Below are positions 41,974 to 50,688 of a DNA stretch of 64,000 nt, one piece after another. Positions within the stretch are counted from its first letter, which is position 1; each line of letters starts with the position of its first letter. Made by a program: the position numbers and the translations under genes. Under the pieces are notes generated by a model. It saw only the letters and a program-made list of their open reading frames with translations. It did no database searches and was not told the origin of the DNA. The DNA comes from Halorussus litoreus (GTDB taxonomy: Archaea; Halobacteriota; Halobacteria; Halobacteriales; Haladaptataceae). The DNA is taken from positions 24,274 through 88,273 of the forward strand of contig NZ_KZ859513.1 of assembly GCF_003382685.1 (NCBI RefSeq), read 5' to 3'.

Positions 41974-43266
41974 CTACTCCCCCCGGAGCGCCGCGACGTG
42001 GTCGATTCGCTGCTGGACGAGCTCGGGCTTGCCGATGTCGTGGCGCACGTCGAGTCCCTCCTCGCCGGCGACCGCGAGCGCGTCCTCGGCGATCTCCTCG
42101 GCTTCCGTGATGGTGTCGGCGACGCCGACGACCGCGAACGCGCGCGAGGTGGTGGTGTAGATACCGTCCTCGCGTTCGTCCACGCTGGCGTAGAACAGCA
42201 GGGCGTCTCCGGCATTCTCGGGGTCAATCTCGACCTTCGCGCCCGCCTTCGGGTCGGTCGGGTAGCCCTCGGGGACAGCGTACTTGCAGACGGTGGCCTT
42301 CGGCGCGACAGAGAGTTCCGGCAGGAAGTCGCCCTCGCGGGCCGCGACCAGCACGTCGAGGAGGTCGGTGTTGAGCACCGGCAGGGTGTTCATCGCCTCG
42401 GGGTCGCCGAAGCGGGCGTTGAACTCGACCACCTTCACGCCGTCGGCGGTCAGCATGAACTGGCCGTAGAGCACGCCCTTGTAGCCGTCGAGCGCGTCGA
42501 CGGTGGCCTCCAGAACCGCGACGGCCTCACGATACGCAGCCTCGCCCATGAACGGCAGTTCGAGTGCGGCGTCGTTGTAACTGCCCATCCCGCCTGTGTT
42601 CGGGCCCTCGTCGCCCTCGTAGGCGCGCTTGTGATCCTGCACCGCGGGGGTCACCCGCAGGTCACCGTTCGCCACGAACGCCTGGACGGTGAACTCCTCG
42701 CCCACGAGGCGCTCTTCGAGCACTACGCGGTCGTAGTCGGAGTCGCGGAGGTAGTCTTTGGCTTCCTCCGTGGTCACCTGGTCCCCAATCACGCGGACGC
42801 CCTTTCCGCCGGTGAGGCCCGCGGGCTTCACCGCGAGGTCGCCGTCGTAGTCGTCGATGTACTCGCAGGCGGCCTCCATCTCGTCGAACGTCGCGAAATC
42901 CGGACAGCCGGGAATCTCGTACTCGCGCATGAACCGCCGCTGGTAGGCCTTGTCGGTCTCGATGCGGGCCTCGGCCTCCTGCGGGCCGAAGGCGTAGATT
43001 CCGGCGTCGTCGAGCGCGTCGGCGACCCCCGCCGCGAGTGGACCCTCCGGGCCGACGACCGCGAGCGTCGCGCCCACGTCCTCGGCGTAGGAGACGACTG
43101 CTTGGGGATTGGTGGTCTCCAGCGTGTCGAATCCTTCGGCGAGCGCCGCGATGCCGGGGTTTCGGTTGCCCGCGCAGGCGTACAAGTCCGCGTCGCTCGC
43201 GTCGAGCGCGCGTGCGACGGCGTGCTCGCGTCCGCCACCGCCGACCAGTAGGACTGTCTCGGTCAT
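41974..43266 (-). CDS. purD: Phosphoribosylamine-glycine ligase
   Basis: A 430-residue ATP-grasp enzyme of purine synthesis, joining phosphoribosylamine and glycine. Landmarks are VLLVGGGGREHAVARALD at the start, AVKPAGLTGGKGVRVIG near 130, HKRAYEGDEGPNTGGMGSY near 205, and VVEFNARFGDPEAM near 277. Length is normal for PurD. It is a single gene convergent with nothing and preceded by a short gap. Confidence 0.96.
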   Translation of the reverse strand: MTETVLLVGGGGREHAVARALDASDADLYACAGNRNPGIAALAEGFDTLETTNPQAVVSYAEDVGATLAVVGPEGPLAAGVADALDDAGIYAFGPQEAEARIETDKAYQRRFMREYEIPGCPDFATFDEMEAACEYIDDYDGDLAVKPAGLTGGKGVRVIGDQVTTEEAKDYLRDSDYDRVVLEERLVGEEFTVQAFVANGDLRVTPAVQDHKRAYEGDEGPNTGGMGSYNDAALELPFMGEAAYREAVAVLEATVDALDGYKGVLYGQFMLTADGVKVVEFNARFGDPEAMNTLPVLNTDLLDVLVAAREGDFLPELSVAPKATVCKYAVPEGYPTDPKAGAKVEIDPENAGDALLFYASVDEREDGIYTTTSRAFAVVGVADTITEAEEIAEDALAVAGEEGLDVRHDIGKPELVQQRIDHVAALRGE

Positions 43267-43338
43267 ACCGGGAGGGTGTAGGCACGGGAGTGTAAAGGTT
43301 GCTCTTGGAAACGAGAGAAATATCCACGGACGTGTATC

Positions 43339-44037
43339 TCACTGCCGTTCGCGTTCGATACGACGGCGTTGGCCCTTGAGGACGAGCCAGAGCCCGACGC
43401 CCATCCCGAAGGCCGTGACCCCTGATTCGAGCAGATTGCGGAGCGGATGCGGACCGCTTTCGATGTGGGCGGCGGCTCGATAGACCACGTAGTAGGTGTT
43501 GCCGTCGCGGATCAGTTGGTTCGCACCGTCGAGAGGTTGGTGGGTCTTCACGCTCTCGCTCCGGATGGCCTGCCGGACCTGTGGGGCCGCGCGCGAGATG
43601 GGCGTCGCCACGGACCGCATCGCCTCGTCGGCCGGCGTACGGTTCAGCGAGAGGACGGTCTCGTCGCCGACTTCGCGGGCCTCGACCTCGTAGAAGCCGT
43701 CTTCCACGAAGGCGTACCGGTATCCGAGCCGGCCGTAGTTCCGGGTGAAGATGTGGCCCCATCCGACCGGCGCGGTCAGGTTCCCGTCCTCGTGGACCGC
43801 GTACTCCAGCGCGCAGGCACGCGACGGGGTAGGTGCCGCCAGACAGGCAACATCGTCGTCGACGCCGTCGACGTGGATGTCCACGTCTATCGACGACCCG
43901 TCGTACGTGACTTCCGAGGACTCGTAGCGGTACCAGTTCGGATCGTCGAGATGTAAGTGGCCGACGTAGAGCGGGTTCGCCAGCAGCAGGACGCCCAACG
44001 CGATGGTGAGGGCGGGATTGGAGGGCAGACTGACCAT
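43339..44037 (-). CDS. Membrane protein with extracytoplasmic domain, unknown
   Basis: A 232-residue protein with a hydrophobic helix at each end (ALTIALGVLLLANPLYV near residue 10, and VTAFGMGVGLWLVLKGQ near 210) enclosing a soluble domain of about 170 residues with two or more beta-type stretches (YESSEVTYDGSSIDVDIHV, YAFVEDGFYEVEAREVG). Two cysteines (CLAAPTPSRAC) could form a disulfide, which suits an outside-facing domain. No family is recognised. Confidence 0.65.
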   Translation of the reverse strand: MVSLPSNPALTIALGVLLLANPLYVGHLHLDDPNWYRYESSEVTYDGSSIDVDIHVDGVDDDVACLAAPTPSRACALEYAVHEDGNLTAPVGWGHIFTRNYGRLGYRYAFVEDGFYEVEAREVGDETVLSLNRTPADEAMRSVATPISRAAPQVRQAIRSESVKTHQPLDGANQLIRDGNTYYVVYRAAAHIESGPHPLRNLLESGVTAFGMGVGLWLVLKGQRRRIERERQ

Positions 44038-44127
44038 ATGGCCGTCGTGGCAGTCAGAATGGATGAACGTTTCGTCTGATTGCGCGTCGGTTGGAACGGC
44101 CTATTTGAGCCAATTTGTTTTGCAGCG

Positions 44128-44560
44128 CCGGCGCGCGCGAGCAACGCGCGAGAGAGGAGGCTATGGAGGTGTGAGGCTGCGGGTCTCACGTGTCGAGGCA
44201 GAAGCTAGCTTCGTGATACTCGTTTGCCTGTAGAGGCAGAACGAGCTAGCTACTGCCGAGGCATATGAGAGACCGCACAGTACCGGCAGAGCGAAGCGCT
44301 GCCGAGCCTGCGCTCACATTCGTTCGCGCAGACACCGCAACCGCGACCGCACAGCACGGGCCTCAGACCTCCCCAGCCTCCTGCGGTCCTCGGCCTCCAC
44401 TCCGTTCCGGCCTGCGGTCCTCGTCCCTCACACGGGATGGCGCGGCACGAGGCCGCGCCTGCGCGCGCCGGGTGGAAAAGTCGAAGCAGCGTGCGCCGGG
44501 TGGAACGGTTAGGAAGCGTGCGCCGGGTGGAACGGTTAGGAAGCGCGTGCCGGGTGGAAG
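44128..44560. repeat. Intergenic dyad element R2
   Basis: It starts CCGGCGCGCGCGAG. The left core reads TGTCGAGGCAGAAGCTAGCT, the right core GAGCTAGCTACTGCCGAGGCA, so the centre is a dyad with AGCTAGCT at 44203-44210 and 44244-44251. The right arm carries ACCGCGACCGCACAGCACGGG, CCTCCCCAGCCTCCTGCGGT and TCGTCCCTCACACGGGATGG, then CGCGCGCCGGGTGG. A tail of three or four 27-28 bp units (CGCCGGGTGGAACGGTTAGG type) follows to 44560. The 628-nt gap 44038-44665 holds no gene I can support besides this element. Confidence 0.8.
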
Positions 44561-44665
44561 GACGAGTCGAGCGCTCCAGTGGGCCATACAGCATCACGAC
44601 GCCATTCGAGAGTCACCATCCCGGAAAGCCCCGACTTTACGTCGCTCAAGCCCCTCGACTCTCCC

Positions 44666-46855
44666 ATGAGCGACTCCGACGCCGACGACCTCGATACCGA
44701 CGCCGACCCAACTTCGCGAAACCGGCTCGACGAGGAGGCGAGCCCGTACCTCCGCCAGCACGCCGACAACCCCGTCAACTGGCAGCCGTGGGACGACGCC
44801 GCACTCGACGCGGCCGCAGAGCGCGAGGTGCCCATCTTCCTGTCGGTGGGCTACTCGGCGTGCCACTGGTGTCACGTGATGGAAGACGAGAGCTTCGAGG
44901 ACGAGGCGGTCGCCGAGACCCTCAACGAGAACTTCGTCCCGATAAAGGTCGACCGCGAGGAGCGCCCGGACCTCGACAGCATCTACCAGACCATCGCGCA
45001 GGCGGTCTCCGGCCGGGGCGGCTGGCCCCTCTCGGTGTGGCTCACGCCCGACGGGCGACCGTTCTACGTGGGCACTTACTTCCCGAAGGAGGCCAAGCGC
45101 GGCCAGCCCGGCTTTCTCGACCTACTGGAGAACATCGCCGACTCGTGGGCGGACCCGGAAGATCGCCGGGAGATGAAACGCAGAGCCGACCAGTGGACCG
45201 ACGCCATCGAGGGCGAACTCGAATCGGTGCCCGACCCCGGCGACGCGCCGGGCGAGGACCTGCTCGAAACGGCCGCTGACGCCGCGCTCCGCGGGGCCGA
45301 CCGCGAACACGGCGGCTGGGGCACCGGTCAGAAGTTCCCGCAGGCCGGGCGAATCCACCTGCTGCTGCGGGCGTCCCTCCGGGCTGAACACGACGAGACT
45401 GGCGATTCCAGCGACGACGAAACGGCAGCAGAGTACCGCGAAGTCGCCACGGAGGCGCTCACCGCGATGGCGGAAGGAGGCCTCTTCGACCACGTCGGCG
45501 GGGGCTTCCACCGCTACACCGTCGACCGCGAGTGGGTCGTCCCCCACTTCGAGAAGATGCTGTACGACAACGCCGAGATCCCCCGCGCGATGCTCGCCGG
45601 CTATCAAGTCACCGGTGACGAGCGCTTCGCGACCGCGGCCCGCCGAACCTTCGACTTCGTGGAGCGCGAGCTGACTCACCCCGAAGGCGGATTCTACAGC
45701 ACGCTCGACGCCCAGAGCGACGGCGAGGAGGGGAAGTTCTACGTCTGGACGCCCGAGCAGATTCGGGAGGCGGTAGCGGACGCCACCACCGCAGACCTGT
45801 TCTGCGAGCGCTACGGCGTGACGGAGTCGGGCAACTTCGAAGGCAAGTCCGTGCTGACCGTCAGCGAGTCGGTCTCGGATCTCGCCGAGGAGCACGGGTT
45901 GGACGAGTCCGCGGTCGAACAGACAATCGCCGAGGCCCGCGAGCAGGTGTTCGACGCCCGCGCGGAGCGGGTCCGACCGCGGCGCGACGAGAAGGTGCTT
46001 GCGGGCTGGAACGGTCTGATGATCTCCGCGCTGGCCGAAGGTGCAATCGTCCTCGACGACGATTCGTACGCCGACCTCGCCGAGAACGCGCTCGAATTCG
46101 TCCGCGAGAAGCTGTGGAGCCAGTCGGAGGACGGCGATGCTCCCAGCCGACTCCGCCGGCGGTACAAAGATGGTGACGCCGCCATCGAGGGCTACCTCGA
46201 AGACTACGCCTTCCTCGCACGCGGCGCGCTGCATTGCTACGAGGCGACCGGCGACCCCGACCACCTCGGCTTCGCGCTCGACCTCGCGGACGCCATCGCG
46301 GCCGAGTTCTGGGACGCCGACGCCGGCACGATCTACTTCACGCCGGAGCGCGGCGAGGAGCTGGTCGCGCGCCCGCAGGAGCCCCACGACCAGTCGACGC
46401 CGTCCAGCCTCGGCGTCGCGGCCGACACCCTGCTCGCGCTGGCCCATTTCACTCCGGACGACGAGTTCGAGACCATCGCCGAGCGCGTGCTCGAAAGCCG
46501 GGGGCAAGCGATTCGCTCGAATCCGCTCCAGCACGCCTCGCTCGCGCTGGCGGCCGACCGGTACGCTCGCGGCTCGCTGGAGCTCACCGCGGTCGCCGAC
46601 GACCTCCCGGACGCGTGGCGCGCGGAACTCGCCGAGCGCTACCTGCCGACCCGCCTGCTTTCGCGGCGGCCGCCCGCCGAGGACGACCTCGCAGCGTGGC
46701 TCGACCGGCTCGGTCTCGACGACGCGCCGCCGATCTGGGCCGATCGGGCGGCGAAAGACGGCGAGCCGACCGCCTACGTCTGCCGGGACTTCGCGTGCTC
46801 GCCGCCGCGAGCCGACCTCGCCGAGGCGCTCGACTGGGCTGACGGCGAACGGTAG
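44666..46855 (+). CDS. Thioredoxin-domain protein of the DUF255/YyaL (SPATA20) family
   Basis: A 729-residue protein. Residues 20-180 form the DUF255 thioredoxin-like domain with the block YLRQHADNPVNWQPW, the CxxC motif in SVGYSACHWCHVMEDESFE and RGGWPLSVWLTPD. The rest is an (alpha/alpha) barrel-like region (GGGFHRYTVDREWVVPHFEK shown in parts: FHRYTVDREW and HFEKMLYDNAE; VLAGWNGLMI; EDYAFLARGAL) like sugar-isomerase/epimerase folds. The family is nearly universal and its function is uncertain. The start at 44666 is preceded by an ACTTTACG box at about -30. Palindrome P7 follows the stop. Confidence 0.88.
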   Translation: MSDSDADDLDTDADPTSRNRLDEEASPYLRQHADNPVNWQPWDDAALDAAAEREVPIFLSVGYSACHWCHVMEDESFEDEAVAETLNENFVPIKVDREERPDLDSIYQTIAQAVSGRGGWPLSVWLTPDGRPFYVGTYFPKEAKRGQPGFLDLLENIADSWADPEDRREMKRRADQWTDAIEGELESVPDPGDAPGEDLLETAADAALRGADREHGGWGTGQKFPQAGRIHLLLRASLRAEHDETGDSSDDETAAEYREVATEALTAMAEGGLFDHVGGGFHRYTVDREWVVPHFEKMLYDNAEIPRAMLAGYQVTGDERFATAARRTFDFVERELTHPEGGFYSTLDAQSDGEEGKFYVWTPEQIREAVADATTADLFCERYGVTESGNFEGKSVLTVSESVSDLAEEHGLDESAVEQTIAEAREQVFDARAERVRPRRDEKVLAGWNGLMISALAEGAIVLDDDSYADLAENALEFVREKLWSQSEDGDAPSRLRRRYKDGDAAIEGYLEDYAFLARGALHCYEATGDPDHLGFALDLADAIAAEFWDADAGTIYFTPERGEELVARPQEPHDQSTPSSLGVAADTLLALAHFTPDDEFETIAERVLESRGQAIRSNPLQHASLALAADRYARGSLELTAVADDLPDAWRAELAERYLPTRLLSRRPPAEDDLAAWLDRLGLDDAPPIWADRAAKDGEPTAYVCRDFACSPPRADLAEALDWADGER

Positions 46856-46877
46856 GTGGTCGGCAAGAACTGAGCGG

Positions 46878-46921
46878 AATTGCTGGCGCGAGCGAGTCGC
46901 GACTCGCTCGCGCCAGCAATT
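46878..46921. repeat. Palindrome P7, 44 bp perfect, downstream of a gene
   Basis: A loopless 44-bp perfect palindrome, from AATTGCTGGCGCG to its complement, begins 23 nt after the stop of the DUF255 gene in the 320-nt gap before the DUF7504 gene. No T-tract follows at once. It may act as an RNA 3'-end hairpin or be the same sort of structure as P1-P6. Confidence 0.92.
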
Positions 46922-47143
46922 GCCGTCCGATACTCGGTCGCGTGAGACTATCGTCGTGTTCGCATCGGACGCAGCGGACGCATCTGATGCTTCGGACCGT
47001 TATTTTGTGACATTGTCTCGCGGACCCCGGCGAATCGACGGATAAGCGTTCTCCTAAGTAAATTCCGAAGACACTAGGCAGTTAACAACGTCCTTACGTT
47101 CCGTCCGCTCGCGCGGGAATTCCACAGCTGTCAGCGTCGAAAG

Positions 47144-47151
47144 TTTATTAA
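47144..47151 (+). promoter_or_regulatory. TATA-like box for the DUF7504 gene
   Basis: TTTATTAA lies 25-32 nt before the ATG at 47176, matching a strong haloarchaeal promoter and a leaderless start. Confidence 0.6.
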
Positions 47152-47175
47152 CGCTACATCTCAAGAATTCATCTA

Positions 47176-47934
47176 ATGAGCGAGGGGAATACCGGCGACC
47201 CTGCCGGCCCGACCGACGGCCAAAATCCCACGGACAACGTCGGGTTCGGCGAGGTGCTACAGGATCTGCGGGCGGGCGGCTGCAACCTGCTCGTCGTCGG
47301 CGACGCGCCGCGCCGCCTGTTCACCGAGGCGAGCGCGAGCCTGCTCGGCGGCCCCGACGAGCGTCGCTACCGGCTGCTCGCCATCACGGACGCCAGCCCG
47401 GGGAGCGTCGCGGAACGACTCCCGGACCCCACCGAGATGCCCGGCTCGTACGAGGAGACGACCGAGATCATCAACCACGCTTCGCCGCCGCGGTCGGTCG
47501 CCGAGGCCGGCGGGAACGCCGACTCGCCATCGCTCGGCGACCTCTCGGAGCGCCGGGTCGTCGACCCGCAGCTCGCTGGATTGCAGGCCGAACTGGCCGA
47601 GGCGATGGCGACGTTCGACGCCCACGCCTCCGGGCTCGACTCGACCGAGCTCCGGGTCGGCGTCGATTCGCTGGACGCGCTGCTGGAGCACTACGACGAG
47701 GGCGTCGTGCGCCGGTGTCTGCAGGTCGTCACGGGCTACGTCGGCGACTACGCGGCGATGGGCCACTACGTGCTGACCGAGCCGTACGAGAGCGAGCGGG
47801 TCCGGTCACTGGCCGGGGAGTTCGACGCGGTGGTCGAACTCCGACCGGTCGATCCGGCCAAGCACGACCACCACGCCGAGGAGCGCTGGCACGTCTCGGA
47901 CCCCGACGTGACGAGCGACTGGCTGCCGATGTGA
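47176..47934 (+). CDS. DUF7504-family (HTR-like/RecA-fold-related) protein
   Basis: A 252-residue acidic protein. It starts hydrophilic, then has GGCNLLVVGDAPRRLFTEAS near residue 35 where RecA/KaiC-like proteins carry a P-loop; here the GKT is absent, so nucleotide binding is doubtful. The end TGYVGDYAAMGHYVLTEPY and VRSLAGEFDAVVELRP matches haloarchaeal DUF7504/HTR-like proteins as I recall them. These are taken to be signalling or sensor-associated modules of unknown mechanism. The gene is 158 nt upstream of, and on the same strand as, the CHAT protein gene, with 28-bp direct repeats between them. Confidence 0.72.
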   Translation: MSEGNTGDPAGPTDGQNPTDNVGFGEVLQDLRAGGCNLLVVGDAPRRLFTEASASLLGGPDERRYRLLAITDASPGSVAERLPDPTEMPGSYEETTEIINHASPPRSVAEAGGNADSPSLGDLSERRVVDPQLAGLQAELAEAMATFDAHASGLDSTELRVGVDSLDALLEHYDEGVVRRCLQVVTGYVGDYAAMGHYVLTEPYESERVRSLAGEFDAVVELRPVDPAKHDHHAEERWHVSDPDVTSDWLPM

Positions 47935-47942
47935 CCCGGGTC

Positions 47943-48049
47943 GGTCGCAAGCGGGACACTCCGGCAGGTTGGACGCGAGCGGGACACTCCGGCAGGTCGG
48001 ACGCGAGCGGGACGCCTTTGCGGGGTTGACGCAAGCGGAACGCTTTCGG
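47943..48049 (+). repeat. Tandem 28-bp direct repeats between DUF7504 and CHAT genes
   Basis: Units of 28 nt containing GCGAGCGGGACACTCCGGCAG repeat in tandem: two nearly identical copies (47943-47970 and 47971-47998), a third diverged one, and a partial fourth to about 48049. They could be stacked protein-binding sites controlling the CHAT gene or a simple expansion. Confidence 0.8.
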
Positions 48050-48092
48050 TCCACGTCTTCGATGGCTGGGTTACGGAGACCAGATTTCGACC

Positions 48093-50276
48093 ATGCGACC
48101 GCGCATCGACGCACTCGGCGACCGGGCGGGCGTGGAGATAGTCGACCCTATCGAAAGCCACCGATTTCTGCTGTACACGGACCGCGAAGCCTCGCCGACC
48201 CCCGCCGACACCGCGGCGTTCGCCTACCCCGTCTCGGTCGCGAGCGAGTTCGTCGCCGGAGCCGTCGAACTCCCGTACACCGTGACCGTCGTGGTCCGGG
48301 ACGCCAGGGACGGCTCTCACGTGCTCGACGTCGGCTACCGGGAGGACCACGAGCTTCCCCGGGACGACTATCTCGTCGAGGTCAACGCGCCGATGAAGCT
48401 CTACCTTCGGGTCGAGGCCGCGCTGTCGGTCGCCGCGAACACCGACCGCATCGCGATCACCTTCGACGAGGCGGCCGGGGTACTCGTCGGCGCGCGCTCG
48501 CACCACACCTCGCCGGCCGCCACGGTCACGGTCTCGGACGACCCCGCGGACGCGATGGCCGCGATTTCGACGTTTGGCTCCGGGCTGAAGACGACGACCT
48601 GCGAGCGCTCGTGGCCGAACCTCCGCGGGCACCCGCCCCGGGTCGAGCGCGGCGACGAGCTCTCCATCCCGGACGACGTCGGCGTGCCCGACACCGGCGT
48701 CACGCTCCACGTGCCCGCGGACTTCGAGCACGTGTACGCGGTCGCACCGCTGGCGTACTACTTCGGCGCGAACGTGGTGCCGGCGGAGACGCCGCGAGTG
48801 ACCGCCGACACGGGCTTTTCGTACCGCCTCGACGGCGAGCGTGGGTTCGAGGAGGAAGTCGTCCGCTTCCTCAAGCGGGCACTCGTCCTCGACTGCGTGA
48901 CCCGGACCGAGGGGTTCCACCCGATGGACCTCCACGAGCGCCGCGTGCTCGAATCACACCCTGGCGTGGACCTCGACTTCGAGGCGCTGTACGACGCGCC
49001 ACTCGGCGACCAGCTCGCGGCCTACTGCTCGGTGCCGGACGAGGCGCTCGACGCCGCCGCGCCGACGTGGCACCGGGCCACCCACGTCCGACCCGACCCG
49101 GACGCGGTCGAACTCCTCCCGTACGTCGTCGACGACCTCTCGCTGGTCCGCGTGGAGTCGCCAGCCGTCGAAGCGTCTGCGGACGGGAGTTCCACGGACG
49201 TCGAGTCGCCCGGCACGAGTTCCGCGGACGCCGAGTCGCCCGACGGGACCGACCAGACGGCGGCGTTGGAGTCGTTCAAACGCGGGCCGCCCACCGCCGA
49301 CTCTCGCGACGCGGGCGTCCCCGAGACCGACGAGTACGTGCCGCTCCCCGACTCCGACGCCATCGAACGCGCGTGGATCGGCGAGGGTACGCCCGTCCAC
49401 GGCGCGAAGCTGCTACGGGCGGCGTTCGAGCACGACCGGCCCGCGCCGACCGACGGCGTCATCGACGTGATGGTGGTGTGCAACGACGAGGGGATGCGCG
49501 AGGAGTGGGACGCCGTCTCGGACGTGTACGGCGCTGGCGGGGCCAGGGAGGTCGCGCCGTTCGACGTGGACTGCCGGTTCGACGTGCCGACCGACGACCT
49601 CCGGGAGCTGCTCGCGGCCGACCACGACGTGTTCCACTTCGTGGGCCACATCGACGGCCGGGGACTCGCGTGCCCGGACGGTATCCTCGACGCCGAAACC
49701 GTGGAGCAGACCGGCGCGACGACGGTCCTGCTGAATGCCTGTCGCTCGCACGACCAGGGCATCGAACTCGTGGAGGCGGGCGCTCGCGCGGCCATCGTGA
49801 GCTGGGGCGACGTGGACAACGGCGGCGCGGTCGAGGTCGGCGAGACGTTCGCCCGGCTGCTCAACTACGGCTTCGACGTCGGCGGCGCGCTCGAGATCGT
49901 CGAGGAGTACACCGCTATCGGTCGCCACTACGTCGTCGTCGGCGACCCCGGTGTGAGCGTCTCCCAGTGCGTGGACGCGATGCCCCTCCGGTGTGAGTTC
50001 GACCGGGACCCGAACGACCCGCCCGACCCGGACGAGTCGGTCGAGGTGGCCGTCAACGTGTACGCGACCAGCGACCTCGGCGTCGGCGGCGTGACCGAGC
50101 CGTACCTCGGGGACGACGGCGGGCCGAACTACTACCTCGTCCCCGGACGGCTCGACACGTTCACGAACACGGGCAGGGAACTCCGGGAGATGCTCGGTGA
50201 CGACTCGGTCGCCATCGACGCGAACGGGACGCTCCGCTGGGCAGACGCGTGGCTCGGCGGTGAGTCCGCTGAGTAA
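48093..50276 (+). CDS. CHAT-domain (caspase-like) protein
   Basis: A 727-residue protein with a C-terminal CHAT peptidase-like domain (about 425-625). The putative catalytic dyad is His519 in VFHFVGHIDG and Cys550 in VLLNACRSH, and the domain closes with YVVVGDPGVSVSQ, the GDP signature of CHAT proteins. Residues 1-340 are a separate, beta-rich region without a match I know (FLLYTDREASPTPADTAAF, FTYRL). Residues 355-410 are a repetitive Ser/Asp/Glu linker (DVESPGTSSADAESPDG). CHAT domains are caspase relatives that act as proteases in cell-suicide and CRISPR-linked defence systems. An antiviral or programmed-death role here is inference. No membrane segment is seen. Confidence 0.82.
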   Translation: MRPRIDALGDRAGVEIVDPIESHRFLLYTDREASPTPADTAAFAYPVSVASEFVAGAVELPYTVTVVVRDARDGSHVLDVGYREDHELPRDDYLVEVNAPMKLYLRVEAALSVAANTDRIAITFDEAAGVLVGARSHHTSPAATVTVSDDPADAMAAISTFGSGLKTTTCERSWPNLRGHPPRVERGDELSIPDDVGVPDTGVTLHVPADFEHVYAVAPLAYYFGANVVPAETPRVTADTGFSYRLDGERGFEEEVVRFLKRALVLDCVTRTEGFHPMDLHERRVLESHPGVDLDFEALYDAPLGDQLAAYCSVPDEALDAAAPTWHRATHVRPDPDAVELLPYVVDDLSLVRVESPAVEASADGSSTDVESPGTSSADAESPDGTDQTAALESFKRGPPTADSRDAGVPETDEYVPLPDSDAIERAWIGEGTPVHGAKLLRAAFEHDRPAPTDGVIDVMVVCNDEGMREEWDAVSDVYGAGGAREVAPFDVDCRFDVPTDDLRELLAADHDVFHFVGHIDGRGLACPDGILDAETVEQTGATTVLLNACRSHDQGIELVEAGARAAIVSWGDVDNGGAVEVGETFARLLNYGFDVGGALEIVEEYTAIGRHYVVVGDPGVSVSQCVDAMPLRCEFDRDPNDPPDPDESVEVAVNVYATSDLGVGGVTEPYLGDDGGPNYYLVPGRLDTFTNTGRELREMLGDDSVAIDANGTLRWADAWLGGESAE

Positions 50277-50304
50277 GCGGTGAGAAAAACCGGGGGCGCT
50301 CTCC

Positions 50305-50688
50305 TCAGGCCAGTACGTCCGCGTCGAGCAACTTCTCGGCGACGTACTCGGCAGCGGGACGGTCTTCGCTCTCCTCGAAGCGCGCGACGATTCTCGACTC
50401 GCCGTCGACCTCGCGCTCGGCGACGATGGTCGGGATGAGCGTGACCTCGTAGTCGTCGACGCGCTCACCCTGCTTGTCCTCGTCGACCTCGTGGACGCTG
50501 ACCTCGTCGTCCGGGACGCCCGCGGCCTCCAGCGCCGCGAAGAAGTCCGGGAGGGTGTCGTGGCAGTCGCCACACCAGTCGGCCCCCCACACGCGGTAGG
50601 TGACCTCGCCGACCGCGACCTCGAACGCGTCGACGACCTCGCTATGTGCCGCGGCGTCCCAACTCGGAGATGGTTCCGTCGAATCCAT
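50305..50688 (-). CDS. Thioredoxin-family protein
   Basis: A 127-residue thioredoxin fold with the active site WCGDC in WGADWCGDCHDTLPDFF near residue 35 and the cis-proline block VTLIPTIVAERE near 82. It likely reduces disulfides in the cytosol; the WCGDC pattern differs from the common WCGPC. It is convergent with the CHAT gene, 28 nt apart, so it probably belongs to a separate unit. Confidence 0.88.
   Translation of the reverse strand: MDSTEPSPSWDAAAHSEVVDAFEVAVGEVTYRVWGADWCGDCHDTLPDFFAALEAAGVPDDEVSVHEVDEDKQGERVDDYEVTLIPTIVAEREVDGESRIVARFEESEDRPAAEYVAEKLLDADVLA

Noticed and set aside
47176-47934. Active P-loop ATPase reading of the DUF7504 protein
   Set aside because: The place where a Walker A motif would fall reads VVGDAPRRLF, lacking the GK[ST] needed for nucleotide binding.
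47943-48049. CRISPR array
   Set aside because: The 28-bp units have a CRISPR-like length but are contiguous without spacers.
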